Below, in pieces: positions 44,537-53,008 of a stretch of DNA of 64,000 nucleotides (position 1 is its first letter; the number at the start of each line of letters is the position of its first letter). The notes beneath the pieces are model-generated. The model saw nothing but the letters and a program-made list of their open reading frames with translations. It was not told the origin of the DNA and ran no database searches. A program made the position numbers and the translations under genes. The stretch is taken from contig CALUSI010000001.1 of the NCBI GenBank assembly GCA_944323395.1, forward strand, positions 186,001-250,000, in the 5' to 3' direction. The stretch is from Candidatus Gastranaerophilales bacterium. GTDB taxonomy: Bacteria; Cyanobacteriota; Vampirovibrionia; Gastranaerophilales; Gastranaerophilaceae.

Positions 44537-46941
44537 TCTTCTTCTATATAAGAAACTACTTTGTTAATATTTTCGTCAAAACTGGATAGTTTTTCTGCTA
44601 TGTTATTTAATACAGAATTAGCATTTTGTTGATTTGTAAGATTTTCATTTGCTGCTGTTATTTGAGTCGCAATATAATTAAGAATATCTTTTATTTCATA
44701 ATTTTTATTGTCTTCACTCATTGCTTCAATTAATTTATCAAATTTGGATCCTAATGTCTCAATCTTTTCTTCTAAAGCATTAATTTGTTTTGATTGTTGG
44801 TTAATTTTTTCCTGCATTAAAGTTTCCAGTTCGGTAAGTTTATTTGAATTTTCTTCGGAAAGTTTATCAATTCTTTCGTTTAACGAATCAATATCAGGAG
44901 TTAATGCTGTATTTAATTGAACAATAATTCCGGTTAATAAACTCTTTATTTCTGAAATATCATCTGTTTTATAATTAGCAAAAGATTCTTCAAGTTCATC
45001 AACTTTTTTGATTAATGTGGTAATGTTTTCTTTGATTTCAGCTTCATTACTGAAAGCTTCCATAGATTTTTCAGTTTCGTTTTTATTTTTGATATCAGAA
45101 ATATCATTTTGCATGTTATTTAATGCATTGCCTGTCGCATCGACCCATTCAGCTAAGTATATAAATGCATTATTCAAATTTTTTGTAGCATTTGCACTGC
45201 TATGCAATAGTTTTACCATTTCATTAACTTTTTCACCTAAAAGTGCAAACTTAAGTTCCGGATTAAATTCTTTTCTTTGGTTATCAAGTTCTTGAATTGT
45301 ATCTTTGAATGAATCCAAGTAAGATTTAAATTGTTTATTTGCATCATCTGCAGAAAGAATTAATTTGTTTGTTCTTATGCTTATACTTGAAATATCATTA
45401 TTTAATTCTGCAAATTTCTCTTTTAATGAATTAATATCATCAGATGTAATTTTTGTTTTATCATCTAAAAATTTATGTAGTTTCAAGAAATCAGACTCAA
45501 TGTCTAACAAAGTGTAAATATATGACTCAGCATCATTCTTTGTTGTACTTGTTATTGTATGAAGTTCTCCTGATAAATCTTCAAGTTTATCTTTAAGATT
45601 TGGAACATCATCTATAATTTTACTTGCTCTTGAAAGAGTCTCTGTTATTTCATCAATTTTAGAATTTAAGTTATCATTTGTTTGAGTATATTTTGTATCT
45701 AATTCTTCGCTTTTTTGAGCAAAACCGTCAATTTTACTTACCCATTCATTTAATAAACCTATGTTTTCATAAATTAAATCTATCTTTGAAGACATTAAAT
45801 CATCTTCGAATACAGTACTTATATTTGATACCTTATCAGATATTGTATCAACTTTGTTTGCCCATTCATTTATAGCAGTTAAATTTTCATATACAATATC
45901 CATTTTATTGGTTAAGTCTTCAAAATCTAAGTCTTCTGACAAAGAAGAATCTATACGATTTTTTATTGTATTTAATGTATTTGTTATATTTTTTGTATCT
46001 TCAGCAAAACTGCTAAGTGATGCTATTTTTGATTGAATATCGGACATTGAACTATCTACATTATCTATTTTCATTGTCCAATTGTTTAATGCACTTATGC
46101 TTTCATATATAATGTCAATTTTTTCTGCAACATCATCAAAGTCAATATTTTCACCCAATCTTGAATATACATTTTCAATGGATTGGTTAATATATCCTAC
46201 TTTTTCAATCCAAGCATTGATTATTCCTAAACTGTCATATATCTCACTGATTTTAGCAATTTGATTTTCAAAGTCTTTGTTTTCAAATTCCTCATGAAAT
46301 TTTGACAATCTTACTTGTATTTCTTTTATTAGGACATTTGTTTGTTTTATGTTTTTTTGTTGGACACTGCCTAAATCTGACATAATAGAACCAATGGCTT
46401 CAAGATTTGGAACATTTTCAATCTTTGAAGATATTTGTTCAATATAACTTGTAAGTGTTTGGTGCAGGTTTGCAAGCTGTGTTTCTAAATTCTTTATGTT
46501 TTCTGAATTTTTATCTTCTTTCGAACTTTCTTTTATGGCATTAAGTTCGTTAAATATATTTTCATTTGTTTTTAGTGCTAAATCTAATTGTTGTTTTTGA
46601 TATTCTTCAAATTCTGCACTTGTTAATGCAAGATTCTGAACATTTTGTAAGTTTTCTAAATGTTGAGAAACGCTGCTGGCAGAATCTTTCAGCGTATTAA
46701 TATCGGTATATAAATCTTTTAAAAGTGCATCACTGCAACTGTCAACTTGCATTGCAATATTTTCGAGTTTTTCTTTAATCTCTTCAAAATTTAATTTTGC
46801 TTGAGTATCAGTAATAAGGTTTTCTATTGATTCAACCGAACTCTTTATATCAAGAACATCCAGTTCTTTTACTGAATCTATATTATTAAGCTTTTCACAT
46901 ACTTCTTCCAAGATTTCTTCGTAATTATTTTCAGCAGCCAT
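44533..46941 (-). CDS. Coiled-coil protein with K-x3-I-Y-E-x5-N-x-W repeats
   Basis: 802 aa, highly acidic, helical throughout with long heptads, rich in Asn, Ser, Asp, Glu, Lys and Ile/Leu. A 15-residue motif K-[I/M]-x2-[I/V]-Y-[D/E]-x-[I/L]-x2-[I/L]-N-x-W occurs four times at residues 230-244, 274-288, 346-360 and 386-400. No signal peptide or membrane span, no ATPase motif, so not an SMC protein. It could be a cytoplasmic filament or scaffold, like cyanobacterial coiled-coil proteins; the family is not recognised. GAGAG-type ribosome site before the ATG. Confidence 0.7.
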   Translation of the reverse strand: MAAENNYEEILEEVCEKLNNIDSVKELDVLDIKSSVESIENLITDTQAKLNFEEIKEKLENIAMQVDSCSDALLKDLYTDINTLKDSASSVSQHLENLQNVQNLALTSAEFEEYQKQQLDLALKTNENIFNELNAIKESSKEDKNSENIKNLETQLANLHQTLTSYIEQISSKIENVPNLEAIGSIMSDLGSVQQKNIKQTNVLIKEIQVRLSKFHEEFENKDFENQIAKISEIYDSLGIINAWIEKVGYINQSIENVYSRLGENIDFDDVAEKIDIIYESISALNNWTMKIDNVDSSMSDIQSKIASLSSFAEDTKNITNTLNTIKNRIDSSLSEDLDFEDLTNKMDIVYENLTAINEWANKVDTISDKVSNISTVFEDDLMSSKIDLIYENIGLLNEWVSKIDGFAQKSEELDTKYTQTNDNLNSKIDEITETLSRASKIIDDVPNLKDKLEDLSGELHTITSTTKNDAESYIYTLLDIESDFLKLHKFLDDKTKITSDDINSLKEKFAELNNDISSISIRTNKLILSADDANKQFKSYLDSFKDTIQELDNQRKEFNPELKFALLGEKVNEMVKLLHSSANATKNLNNAFIYLAEWVDATGNALNNMQNDISDIKNKNETEKSMEAFSNEAEIKENITTLIKKVDELEESFANYKTDDISEIKSLLTGIIVQLNTALTPDIDSLNERIDKLSEENSNKLTELETLMQEKINQQSKQINALEEKIETLGSKFDKLIEAMSEDNKNYEIKDILNYIATQITAANENLTNQQNANSVLNNIAEKLSSFDENINKVVSYIEED

Positions 46942-47102
46942 TTTGCACTCTCTATTTTTCCACTTTGTTAATTTTTATTTTATCAAACATAAGCTATTAC
47001 TGCACAGTTTGTAGTAATATTTTGATTTTATTTGTTGCCCTGTCAATGAAAAGCTTGTGTTTATTGGCTTTCACGAAAAACAAATATTACAAATGATTAA
47101 GT

Positions 47103-47687
47103 TTATTGTTCTGAAATTTCTTTAATTTTGTATATATCTTGTTTTGTTAGCCATCTTGGTGAACCTTCCAGTTCTGAATGATTTCTCAACAGATATGAAG
47201 GATGGAATATTACGGTTGTATCAATATTATCGAAAAGCTTGTACCATTTGCCTCTGATTTCAGAAATTTTTATTTTGTTTCCTAAAAATGATTTTGCACT
47301 GGTGGCTCCGCATAGCACTATAACTTTAGGATTAACTGTTTTAATCTGTTCTAACAAATAGTTTTCACATAATGATTTTTCTTCATCAGTTGGTACTCTG
47401 TTTTCAGGAGGTCGGCATTTTACCGTATTACATATATAAAAATCATCTTTTCTGGAAAATCCGCATTCTTCAATAAGTTTGGTCAGTAATTTGCCGGCCC
47501 TTCCAACAAATGGAGTCCCTGTTGCATCTTCATCTGCTCCTGGCGCTTCTCCTATTAGCAGTATTTTGGCATTTGGATTTCCGTCTGAAAATACTATGTT
47601 TTTTCGTGTCTTTCCGAGTTCACACTTATAACAATTTTGGCATTCTTCTTTTATTTTGTTTAATTTTGTTTCTTTTTCTTTTGTCAT
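47103..47687 (-). CDS. Uracil-DNA glycosylase family 4 (iron-sulfur)
   Basis: 194 aa. Removes uracil from DNA. Family 4 signs: Cys pairs near residues 19 and 22 and in N-T-V-K-C-R-P-P and a later Cys as 4Fe-4S ligands, the G-E-A-P-G-A-D-E-D catalytic stretch with G-R-A-G-K-L-L, and F-H-P-S-Y-L-L-R near the C-terminus. AGGAA ribosome site. The alternative of a DNA polymerase-like UDG fold protein is less likely. Confidence 0.92.
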   Translation of the reverse strand: MTKEKETKLNKIKEECQNCYKCELGKTRKNIVFSDGNPNAKILLIGEAPGADEDATGTPFVGRAGKLLTKLIEECGFSRKDDFYICNTVKCRPPENRVPTDEEKSLCENYLLEQIKTVNPKVIVLCGATSAKSFLGNKIKISEIRGKWYKLFDNIDTTVIFHPSYLLRNHSELEGSPRWLTKQDIYKIKEISEQ

Positions 47688-47880
47688 CTTTAATTCCTAA
47701 ATTTTGTATATAGTTTATTTTACATTAGTTAAAATCACAATACAAATGAGATATTAGCTTTTTTAAACAAAAGTATAACTGATAAATATAGTTACTAAGT
47801 CCAATGAAGCCAAATGGTAAATCTTGTATTATATAAAAGTAAATCCTCAACTCTTCTGATTGCTTATTCTTAGTGCTCAT

Positions 47881-47906
47881 CCCCTTCCTTGAAGGGGTTT
47901 TCTTTT
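47881..47906 (+). terminator. Orphan plus-strand terminator
   Basis: Perfect arms CCCCTTC (47881-47887) and GAAGGGG (47891-47897) with a T-rich tail on plus only. Both neighbouring genes are on minus, so the transcript it ends is not annotated. Confidence 0.65.
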
Positions 47907-47909
47907 GTT

Positions 47910-50162
47910 TTATATTGGACGCGTTAACGTTAATGGTATATCTTTAGGATAAATATCTTCAGTAACACCACTACAACCTGTTATAAAGAAAAAGTCAAAA
48001 CTGTCCCCGGGTTTTATTCCTATATCATCGAAAGGAATACTAGTTTCAAAAATTTCTTTATGTACGTATTTTATATGATGTCCCCATTGTAGTTCCCATA
48101 ATCCATCTTTTACTGCAGTTGAGAACTGCAATGGATATTTCCTGTTACTTGTTACTGCGAATTTTACTTCATGAGTATATCCATCTAATAGTATCGGATG
48201 TATAAAATCTTTTTTATTTGTTGTTCTTGATGGTGATGTTAGTGTTAATGAATCATTGTATGCTTTTATGTATACATAAATTGAAAAATACTCTTTATAG
48301 CTTTCTTTGCTGTCAAGAAGATACTTATTTATGTCAAATCGAATATATAAGTTATCTTTATCGGTTCCAAAATATATTCTGTTTAGTATTTTATTTTCTT
48401 GTATAACAGGTCCATCCGGAATATCAATACAACCTGCGTGTAGCCATTCATCATTGTCTTTTACCATCCCATTTATTAATGGTGTAATCTGCCTTTTGGG
48501 TGTTCTTAATGGTTTCCCCATATATGACATTAATGGCATTTCTAAATAGCTTGGTATTGGTCTTTCTATTATTGTGTATACATTTTTAAGGTGTTCTCTG
48601 AACATAAAATCAAATATATGATCTTGACCTGAGTTATTAGGTTCACCATACCACCAAAACCAATCTGAACCTTCTGCTATGTATATTTCTGATCTTGCTG
48701 TTTTTATTTGTTCTTTTGTTAACCTGCCAGATCTCTCTGCTTCTTTTAAATCATTTCTTGCTTGAATTAGATATTTCCAAGCAATATTTTTTGTTGGTTC
48801 TGCAATCCATAATTGGAATTCTTGATTTACCCAAGAACCAGTAGCCACTTTTTTTAGCGGTTTTTCAATTTTCTTGTTTTGATTTATAAAATCACTTATT
48901 AATACTGTTTTGATATTTTTGTCTTCATTGATTAAAGAATATAATCTTTCTAAAAATATAGAACCATCTTCAGGATATGAATCCCAACTGTTTTCTCCAT
49001 CCATTGCTATAGTTAATATATGTTTTTTATCCGGAGAATTTTTGAGTTTGTCATGAACTGTTTTTATTCTATCGAATAAATCATTTGCACATAAAACACT
49101 ATCATGATGAGGATATTCGAAACCAATTAAGTTTGGGATGACTGAATCTCTGAATATTATATCTATTTCTTTATCTTGATTTGTTTTATATAAATATAAT
49201 GAACAAACATCGTATGGATCTTCATAGCATCCTCTAAAATCCCTTACAAATTCTTTCTTTAATGAATTTGATAAAACACTCTCGTCTGTTATAACCCATT
49301 TTACTCCAAGATTTGCCAGAACGTCTAATGTTTTTTGGCTTATACAATGTTCACTTGGCCATATACCCTGTGGTTCTTTTCCAAAGGTATTTTTAATTTT
49401 ATCGAAGGCCATTTTAATTTGTTCTTTTACATCTAGTATTAGTGATATTTTGCAATCAGGTAATTGATGTTTTAAAAATGGAGTCTTTAAATCTTTTGGA
49501 TTTATTAATATAGGTAAAATGGGATGATTATATGGACTTGTTAATATTTCTATTCTTCCGTCATCTTGATATTTTTTAAATGTTGGGATTATTTGTTTGA
49601 TGATTTTTCTGTTTAAATCTATTAATTTTTTTCTGTCTTCAAGATTGTAATTTGAACCTTTATCTTCAAATTCTTTTAAATCCGGATATACTTTTTTCCA
49701 TATTGGATCAAACCATACCAAATTGAATAACATCATAATATCAGCATATTCTTGAAGTGAAAAATCATTTATGCCTATTTCTGAATCACTGTATCTTTTG
49801 GTGTACAATTCATTATATCTGGGATTTTTAGCTATTAGATTTTCGTAATTAGCATCGAAAAAATAGTTTAAAATATAAAGTTTATCATCATCTGTAAGTT
49901 CTTCTGTTGGAGTTACTGTTAATTTGGAATGAATATCGTGGCCATCATTGTATGCATAGTCTTCTATTGTATCTATAAGTGCAGGTACTATGCTGAAATT
50001 TAACTTTAAATTTGGAAATTTATCCAATAGAAGCAGCATATCAAGATAATCTTTTATGGCGTGTAATCTCGCCCAGGGCATAAGCCTTATGCCATTTGGC
50101 TGTGTTTGATAGTTAGGCTGATGGAAATGCCATACGAAAGCTAATGATAATTCTTTTTGCAT
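47910..50162 (-). CDS. Glycoside hydrolase family 57 protein (alpha-amylase/glucanotransferase type)
   Basis: 750 aa from the ATG at 50162, chosen because AGGA lies 8 bases before it (an ATG at 50183 has none). GH57 entry motif W-H-F-H-Q-P-N-Y near residue 15; later G-I-W-P-S-E-H with the presumed nucleophile Glu, and T-I-A-M-D-G-E-N-S-W with the acid Asp. The C-terminal third is a beta-rich extension with the look of a carbohydrate-binding or DOMON-like part. No signal peptide, so it acts on intracellular alpha-glucan, in line with glgC. Exact specificity (amylase, 4-alpha-glucanotransferase, branching) not resolvable. Confidence 0.88.
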   Translation of the reverse strand: MQKELSLAFVWHFHQPNYQTQPNGIRLMPWARLHAIKDYLDMLLLLDKFPNLKLNFSIVPALIDTIEDYAYNDGHDIHSKLTVTPTEELTDDDKLYILNYFFDANYENLIAKNPRYNELYTKRYSDSEIGINDFSLQEYADIMMLFNLVWFDPIWKKVYPDLKEFEDKGSNYNLEDRKKLIDLNRKIIKQIIPTFKKYQDDGRIEILTSPYNHPILPILINPKDLKTPFLKHQLPDCKISLILDVKEQIKMAFDKIKNTFGKEPQGIWPSEHCISQKTLDVLANLGVKWVITDESVLSNSLKKEFVRDFRGCYEDPYDVCSLYLYKTNQDKEIDIIFRDSVIPNLIGFEYPHHDSVLCANDLFDRIKTVHDKLKNSPDKKHILTIAMDGENSWDSYPEDGSIFLERLYSLINEDKNIKTVLISDFINQNKKIEKPLKKVATGSWVNQEFQLWIAEPTKNIAWKYLIQARNDLKEAERSGRLTKEQIKTARSEIYIAEGSDWFWWYGEPNNSGQDHIFDFMFREHLKNVYTIIERPIPSYLEMPLMSYMGKPLRTPKRQITPLINGMVKDNDEWLHAGCIDIPDGPVIQENKILNRIYFGTDKDNLYIRFDINKYLLDSKESYKEYFSIYVYIKAYNDSLTLTSPSRTTNKKDFIHPILLDGYTHEVKFAVTSNRKYPLQFSTAVKDGLWELQWGHHIKYVHKEIFETSIPFDDIGIKPGDSFDFFFITGCSGVTEDIYPKDIPLTLTRPI

Positions 50163-50364
50163 ACTATAATTCCTGCTTAACAAAATGATATCATTTTATT
50201 CTCAAATATACAACTATATTATATTTTAGCCGTTTTTGTTAAAATGTTAAGATATTTAACAAATATATGTAATAAACAAATACATTACTATTGTTGAATG
50301 TTGAGTGTATTCCCTACATTAAATATCAAAAAATATTGTTTTAGGTACTATACAATAAATGAAA
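50163..50364. other. AT-rich spacer
   Basis: Spacer between the GH57 start and the hairpin cluster at 50365. No convincing frame and no consensus promoter seen on plus. Confidence 0.4.
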
Positions 50365-50503
50365 ATAATGCTTTAATGGTAAAGCAATGATTTAATAAGT
50401 GTTTACATCCTGTAAATTAAATAAAGTTTAGTCGAAAGACTATTAGGGAGAGGAGATTTGGAATAAAATCCAAACTAGCCGCAACGGAAATAGCGGCTTT
50501 TTT
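50365..50503 (+). ncRNA. Multi-hairpin RNA ending in a terminator (sRNA candidate)
   Basis: Five successive perfect hairpins on plus: GCTTTA/TAAAGC (50370-50385), TTTACA/TGTAAA (50402-50416), TAGTC-GAAA-GACTA (50429-50442), TTTGGA/TCCAAA (50457-50474) and AGCCGC/GCGGCT with T-run (50477-50503). Between hairpins three and four is an unpaired purine tract AGGGAGAGGAG (50445-50455), similar to a Shine-Dalgarno sequence. No gene follows on plus, so it is more likely a free RNA than a leader. No consensus promoter found; TACAAT at 50351-50356 is a possible -10. Confidence 0.55.
50477..50503 (+). terminator. Terminator of the multi-hairpin RNA
   Basis: Six-base arms AGCCGC and GCGGCT with a 10-base loop and T-run on plus; no T-run on minus. 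Confidence 0.8.
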
Positions 50504-50524
50504 ATTTTGCTTAAAAATAATAAA

Positions 50525-50686
50525 GCCCTATACAAGTACGATTTTGTTACCTGTGAATGCTCCACAGGTGGGTAAGTGCCTTAACAAATCCGTTTCCTGC
50601 TGCTTGGCAGGTCTACTGCATTGTTATTAGAGTCATCTTTCCCTATTAATCAAGATGTAGGAACAAAATAAATACCCGTATAGAGC
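50525..50686 (-). ncRNA. ssrS: Probable 6S RNA
   Basis: About 162 bases that fold as one long interrupted hairpin: closing stem GCTCTATAC with GTATAGGGC (plus 50678-50686 and 50525-50533, one mismatch), stem of AACAAAAT (50662-50669) with ATTTTGTT (50541-50548), a central bubble, then GGGAAAG/CTTACCC (one mismatch), TAACAA/TTGTTA and an apical CCTGC/GCAGG hairpin. The 3-prime side of the bubble carries a 7-base hairpin (50549-50569), as 6S RNAs often do. The RNA 5-prime end lies seven bases from a TATAAT. 6S RNA binds housekeeping RNA polymerase; this call is from architecture only. Confidence 0.6.
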
Positions 50687-50692
50687 ATTTGT

Positions 50693-50721
50693 ATTATAAC
50701 ACTTTATTCTTTATTTTTCAC
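50693..50721 (-). promoter_or_regulatory. Promoter of the 6S-like RNA
   Basis: Read on minus: GTGAAA (50716-50721), 17-base spacer, TATAAT (50693-50698), then six bases and the first base of the closing stem at 50686. It overlaps the 3-prime end of the S41 protease gene. Confidence 0.7.
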
Positions 50722-51975
50722 TAGCTCTCTGATTATTTTTTTTGCTTTTCTTAATTGTTTATCATTCTTGTTTGTGAATATAGTATCTTGTTTTATTACA
50801 ATATCAGGAGTTAAACCTTTTCTATATATGTCATTTCCATCAGGAAGGATATATCTGTCAGTCGTTAATATAAGTCCCGTTCCATTTTGCATTGGGATAA
50901 CTTGTTGTATTGAGTTTTTTCCATAACTTCTTTCTCCTATTAAGATAGCATCTAAGTTATCCTTTAATGTACCAGCAAGGATTTCTGATGCACTTGCAGT
51001 ATTTCTGTTGATTAGGATTACAATGGGTTTTGTCTTAAAAATTTTTTCACCGTCTGAATATATTTGATATTTTGTATTAATTCTTGATTGTATACTTACA
51101 ATTTTTCCTGTATCCATCATAAAGTTTGCCATTTGAATTGCATTTGCAAGAACTCCGCCGTAGTTGTTTCTTAAATCAATAATTATCCCCTTTGTATTGT
51201 TTGTTTTTATAATAATATCTTTAAAATCTGAAACTGCTTTTTCCCCCATTATATTTGCCAGTGTTATAATGCCGATGTTATCTCTTGTAATTTTATATTC
51301 CATTGTTTTTATAGGAATAGCTTTTCTTTTAATTTTTTTTGTAATTAATAAATTATTTCTTTTTATAGTAATTTCAATTTCTTTATTATCTGAGTTTTCT
51401 ATAGCTTTTATAATAGTTTTCATTTCTAATTTATCTGTTTTTTCTCCATTAACGGAAACTATCGTATCACCCGGAAGAATATTTGCACCTTGAGCTGGTG
51501 AATTATCCATAATATGATTTATAACTATTTCATTACCAGATTTATTGAATAGTATTCCTATACCGGTAATTTCTGAATCTATTATCATTTTTTGTTTATA
51601 AAATAAATCTGATTGTAAAAATTTACTATATGGATCATTTAAGCTTGCCAGCATACTGTTAATAGCTAAATTTGTGTCTTCAATTGTTTTTATATGTTTA
51701 AAATATCTCGTTCTCCATCTTATCCAGTTTTGATTATTTAATGTTTCATCTACATATGAATTTTTTGTTATTCTCCATACATTTATAAATAGACGTTGTG
51801 GAGCTATATTTTGAGATATTGTTATTTTTTGTAATATCCTCGGTATTATATTGAAATTGATATAATTTTCAGTTTTAAAAAACAAGTTAAAAATAATTAT
51901 TGTAAGAACGAAGAATACAGAATAAAATATTATATTTTTTTGTTTAATCTTTTTATTCATGAACTTTGCACCCAT
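50704..51975 (-). CDS. C-terminal processing peptidase (S41) with PDZ domain
   Basis: 423 aa. N-terminal membrane anchor (about 17-37), then helical part, PDZ domain (about 150-230 with N-S-P-A-Q-G-A-N-I-L-P-G-D) and S41 protease core with catalytic Ser in N-T-A-S-A-S-E and Lys in R-S-Y-G-K-N-S. Cuts proteins from their C-terminus on the outer face of the inner membrane. Start: ATG 51975 is six bases after TATAAA (possible leaderless start); ATG 51960 is an alternative with a weak GGGTG site. Related to CtpA/Prc by size. Confidence 0.92.
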   Translation of the reverse strand: MGAKFMNKKIKQKNIIFYSVFFVLTIIIFNLFFKTENYINFNIIPRILQKITISQNIAPQRLFINVWRITKNSYVDETLNNQNWIRWRTRYFKHIKTIEDTNLAINSMLASLNDPYSKFLQSDLFYKQKMIIDSEITGIGILFNKSGNEIVINHIMDNSPAQGANILPGDTIVSVNGEKTDKLEMKTIIKAIENSDNKEIEITIKRNNLLITKKIKRKAIPIKTMEYKITRDNIGIITLANIMGEKAVSDFKDIIIKTNNTKGIIIDLRNNYGGVLANAIQMANFMMDTGKIVSIQSRINTKYQIYSDGEKIFKTKPIVILINRNTASASEILAGTLKDNLDAILIGERSYGKNSIQQVIPMQNGTGLILTTDRYILPDGNDIYRKGLTPDIVIKQDTIFTNKNDKQLRKAKKIIRELVKNKE

Positions 51976-52038
51976 TTTGTATTTTATACTCTTTTATTTT
52001 TTTATACAATTATTTTCTGGTAAAAACATCTTTTTATC

Positions 52039-52047
52039 TGATATAAT
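52039..52047 (+). promoter_or_regulatory. Extended -10 element just before the 52055 gene
   Basis: TGATATAAT matches the extended -10 TGnTATAAT and is followed by seven bases and the ATG at 52055, with no ribosome site; transcription would start at or next to the start codon. Confidence 0.6.
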
Positions 52048-52054
52048 ATAGTCT

Positions 52055-53002
52055 ATGAAAAAGTTATTTAAGGATTGTCTTTATATACTTTTTGTTGTGA
52101 TGGTTATGTTCTTCCTTAGTGACCAGCCATCATTTTCGCGTTCGATGAAGTTTGTTCAATTATCTGATATTCATTATTCTTTGATAAGGGATGATACCAG
52201 TTACAAACTTTTGTCCAAAACGAGACCTTTATTAAATGATGCTATAAAGCAAATTAATGCGCAGAAAAATGTTAAATTTGTTATGGTTACTGGTGATGGT
52301 GTAGATAAACCGACTAAAGACTCGTTATATAGTCTAACAGAGGAACTTAATACCTTACATTCGCCTTGGTATTATGTTTTAGGTAATCATGATACTTCTA
52401 CTGACGGTTTTTTGACAAAGATAAGATTTGTTGAAATTCTTAAAGAAACAAATCCTAATTATATTTTTGATTCTACTTATTACACATTCAAACCGCAAAA
52501 AGGTTATAGGGTAATTGTTTTAGATGGTGCAAAAAATAAAGGTATATCCTCTCAGGGTATTTTACCAGAGGAACAATTGCTTTGGCTTGACGGTATTTTA
52601 AGAAAATCTAAGAATGATACTGTATTGATTTTTATACATTTTCCTTTGCTTCCTCCGTATGAATCAAAAGGACATGAAATTATAAATGCAGATGAATTTA
52701 AATCGGTATTGAAAAAATATGATATGCCAATTGCTATATTTTCAGGGCATTATCATGCAGCAAAAATTACCAAAAGAGGTAATATTCTACACGTTTCTTC
52801 TCCTTCATTAGCAGGGTATCCTAATGCTTTTAGGGTAATTGAAGTTACTAATAAAGCAAAACAAACAATTTTTAAATTTAGTTTTTGTGAGACAAACTTA
52901 AAAGATTTACAAATGAAGACTAAAATTATGACTTTTGGTGGCGCCATATACTATGGAAAGCCTAAAGACAGAAACACAACAATAATAATAGAGAAAAAGT
53001 AG
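52055..53002 (+). CDS. Exported metallophosphoesterase (calcineurin-like)
   Basis: 315 aa. Signal peptide about 1-29. Two-metal phosphoesterase motifs in order: L-S-D-I-H-Y, T-G-D-G-V-D (Asp ligand), G-N-H-D-T, I-H-F-P-L and S-G-H-Y-H-A-A. Likely a periplasmic or surface phosphodiesterase/phosphatase; substrate unknown. The next gene begins 7 bases after, so it heads a three-gene run. Probably leaderless. Confidence 0.9.
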   Translation: MKKLFKDCLYILFVVMVMFFLSDQPSFSRSMKFVQLSDIHYSLIRDDTSYKLLSKTRPLLNDAIKQINAQKNVKFVMVTGDGVDKPTKDSLYSLTEELNTLHSPWYYVLGNHDTSTDGFLTKIRFVEILKETNPNYIFDSTYYTFKPQKGYRVIVLDGAKNKGISSQGILPEEQLLWLDGILRKSKNDTVLIFIHFPLLPPYESKGHEIINADEFKSVLKKYDMPIAIFSGHYHAAKITKRGNILHVSSPSLAGYPNAFRVIEVTNKAKQTIFKFSFCETNLKDLQMKTKIMTFGGAIYYGKPKDRNTTIIIEKK

Positions 53003-53008
53003 GAACTT

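Noticed and set aside
44708..46264. Several plus-strand open frames of 60-95 residues
   Set aside because: All are antisense to the coiled-coil gene, whose repeated motif is in the minus frame.
50596..50640. Cobalamin riboswitch resemblance (GACCTGCC on minus)
   Set aside because: Only the eight-base box matches; the flanking B12 core is absent and the segment is explained by the long 6S-like fold.
50525..50686. SRP RNA, tmRNA or RNase P RNA
   Set aside because: No GGAAG-type SRP apical loop, no tRNA-like end or tag frame, and too short without RNase P conserved blocks.
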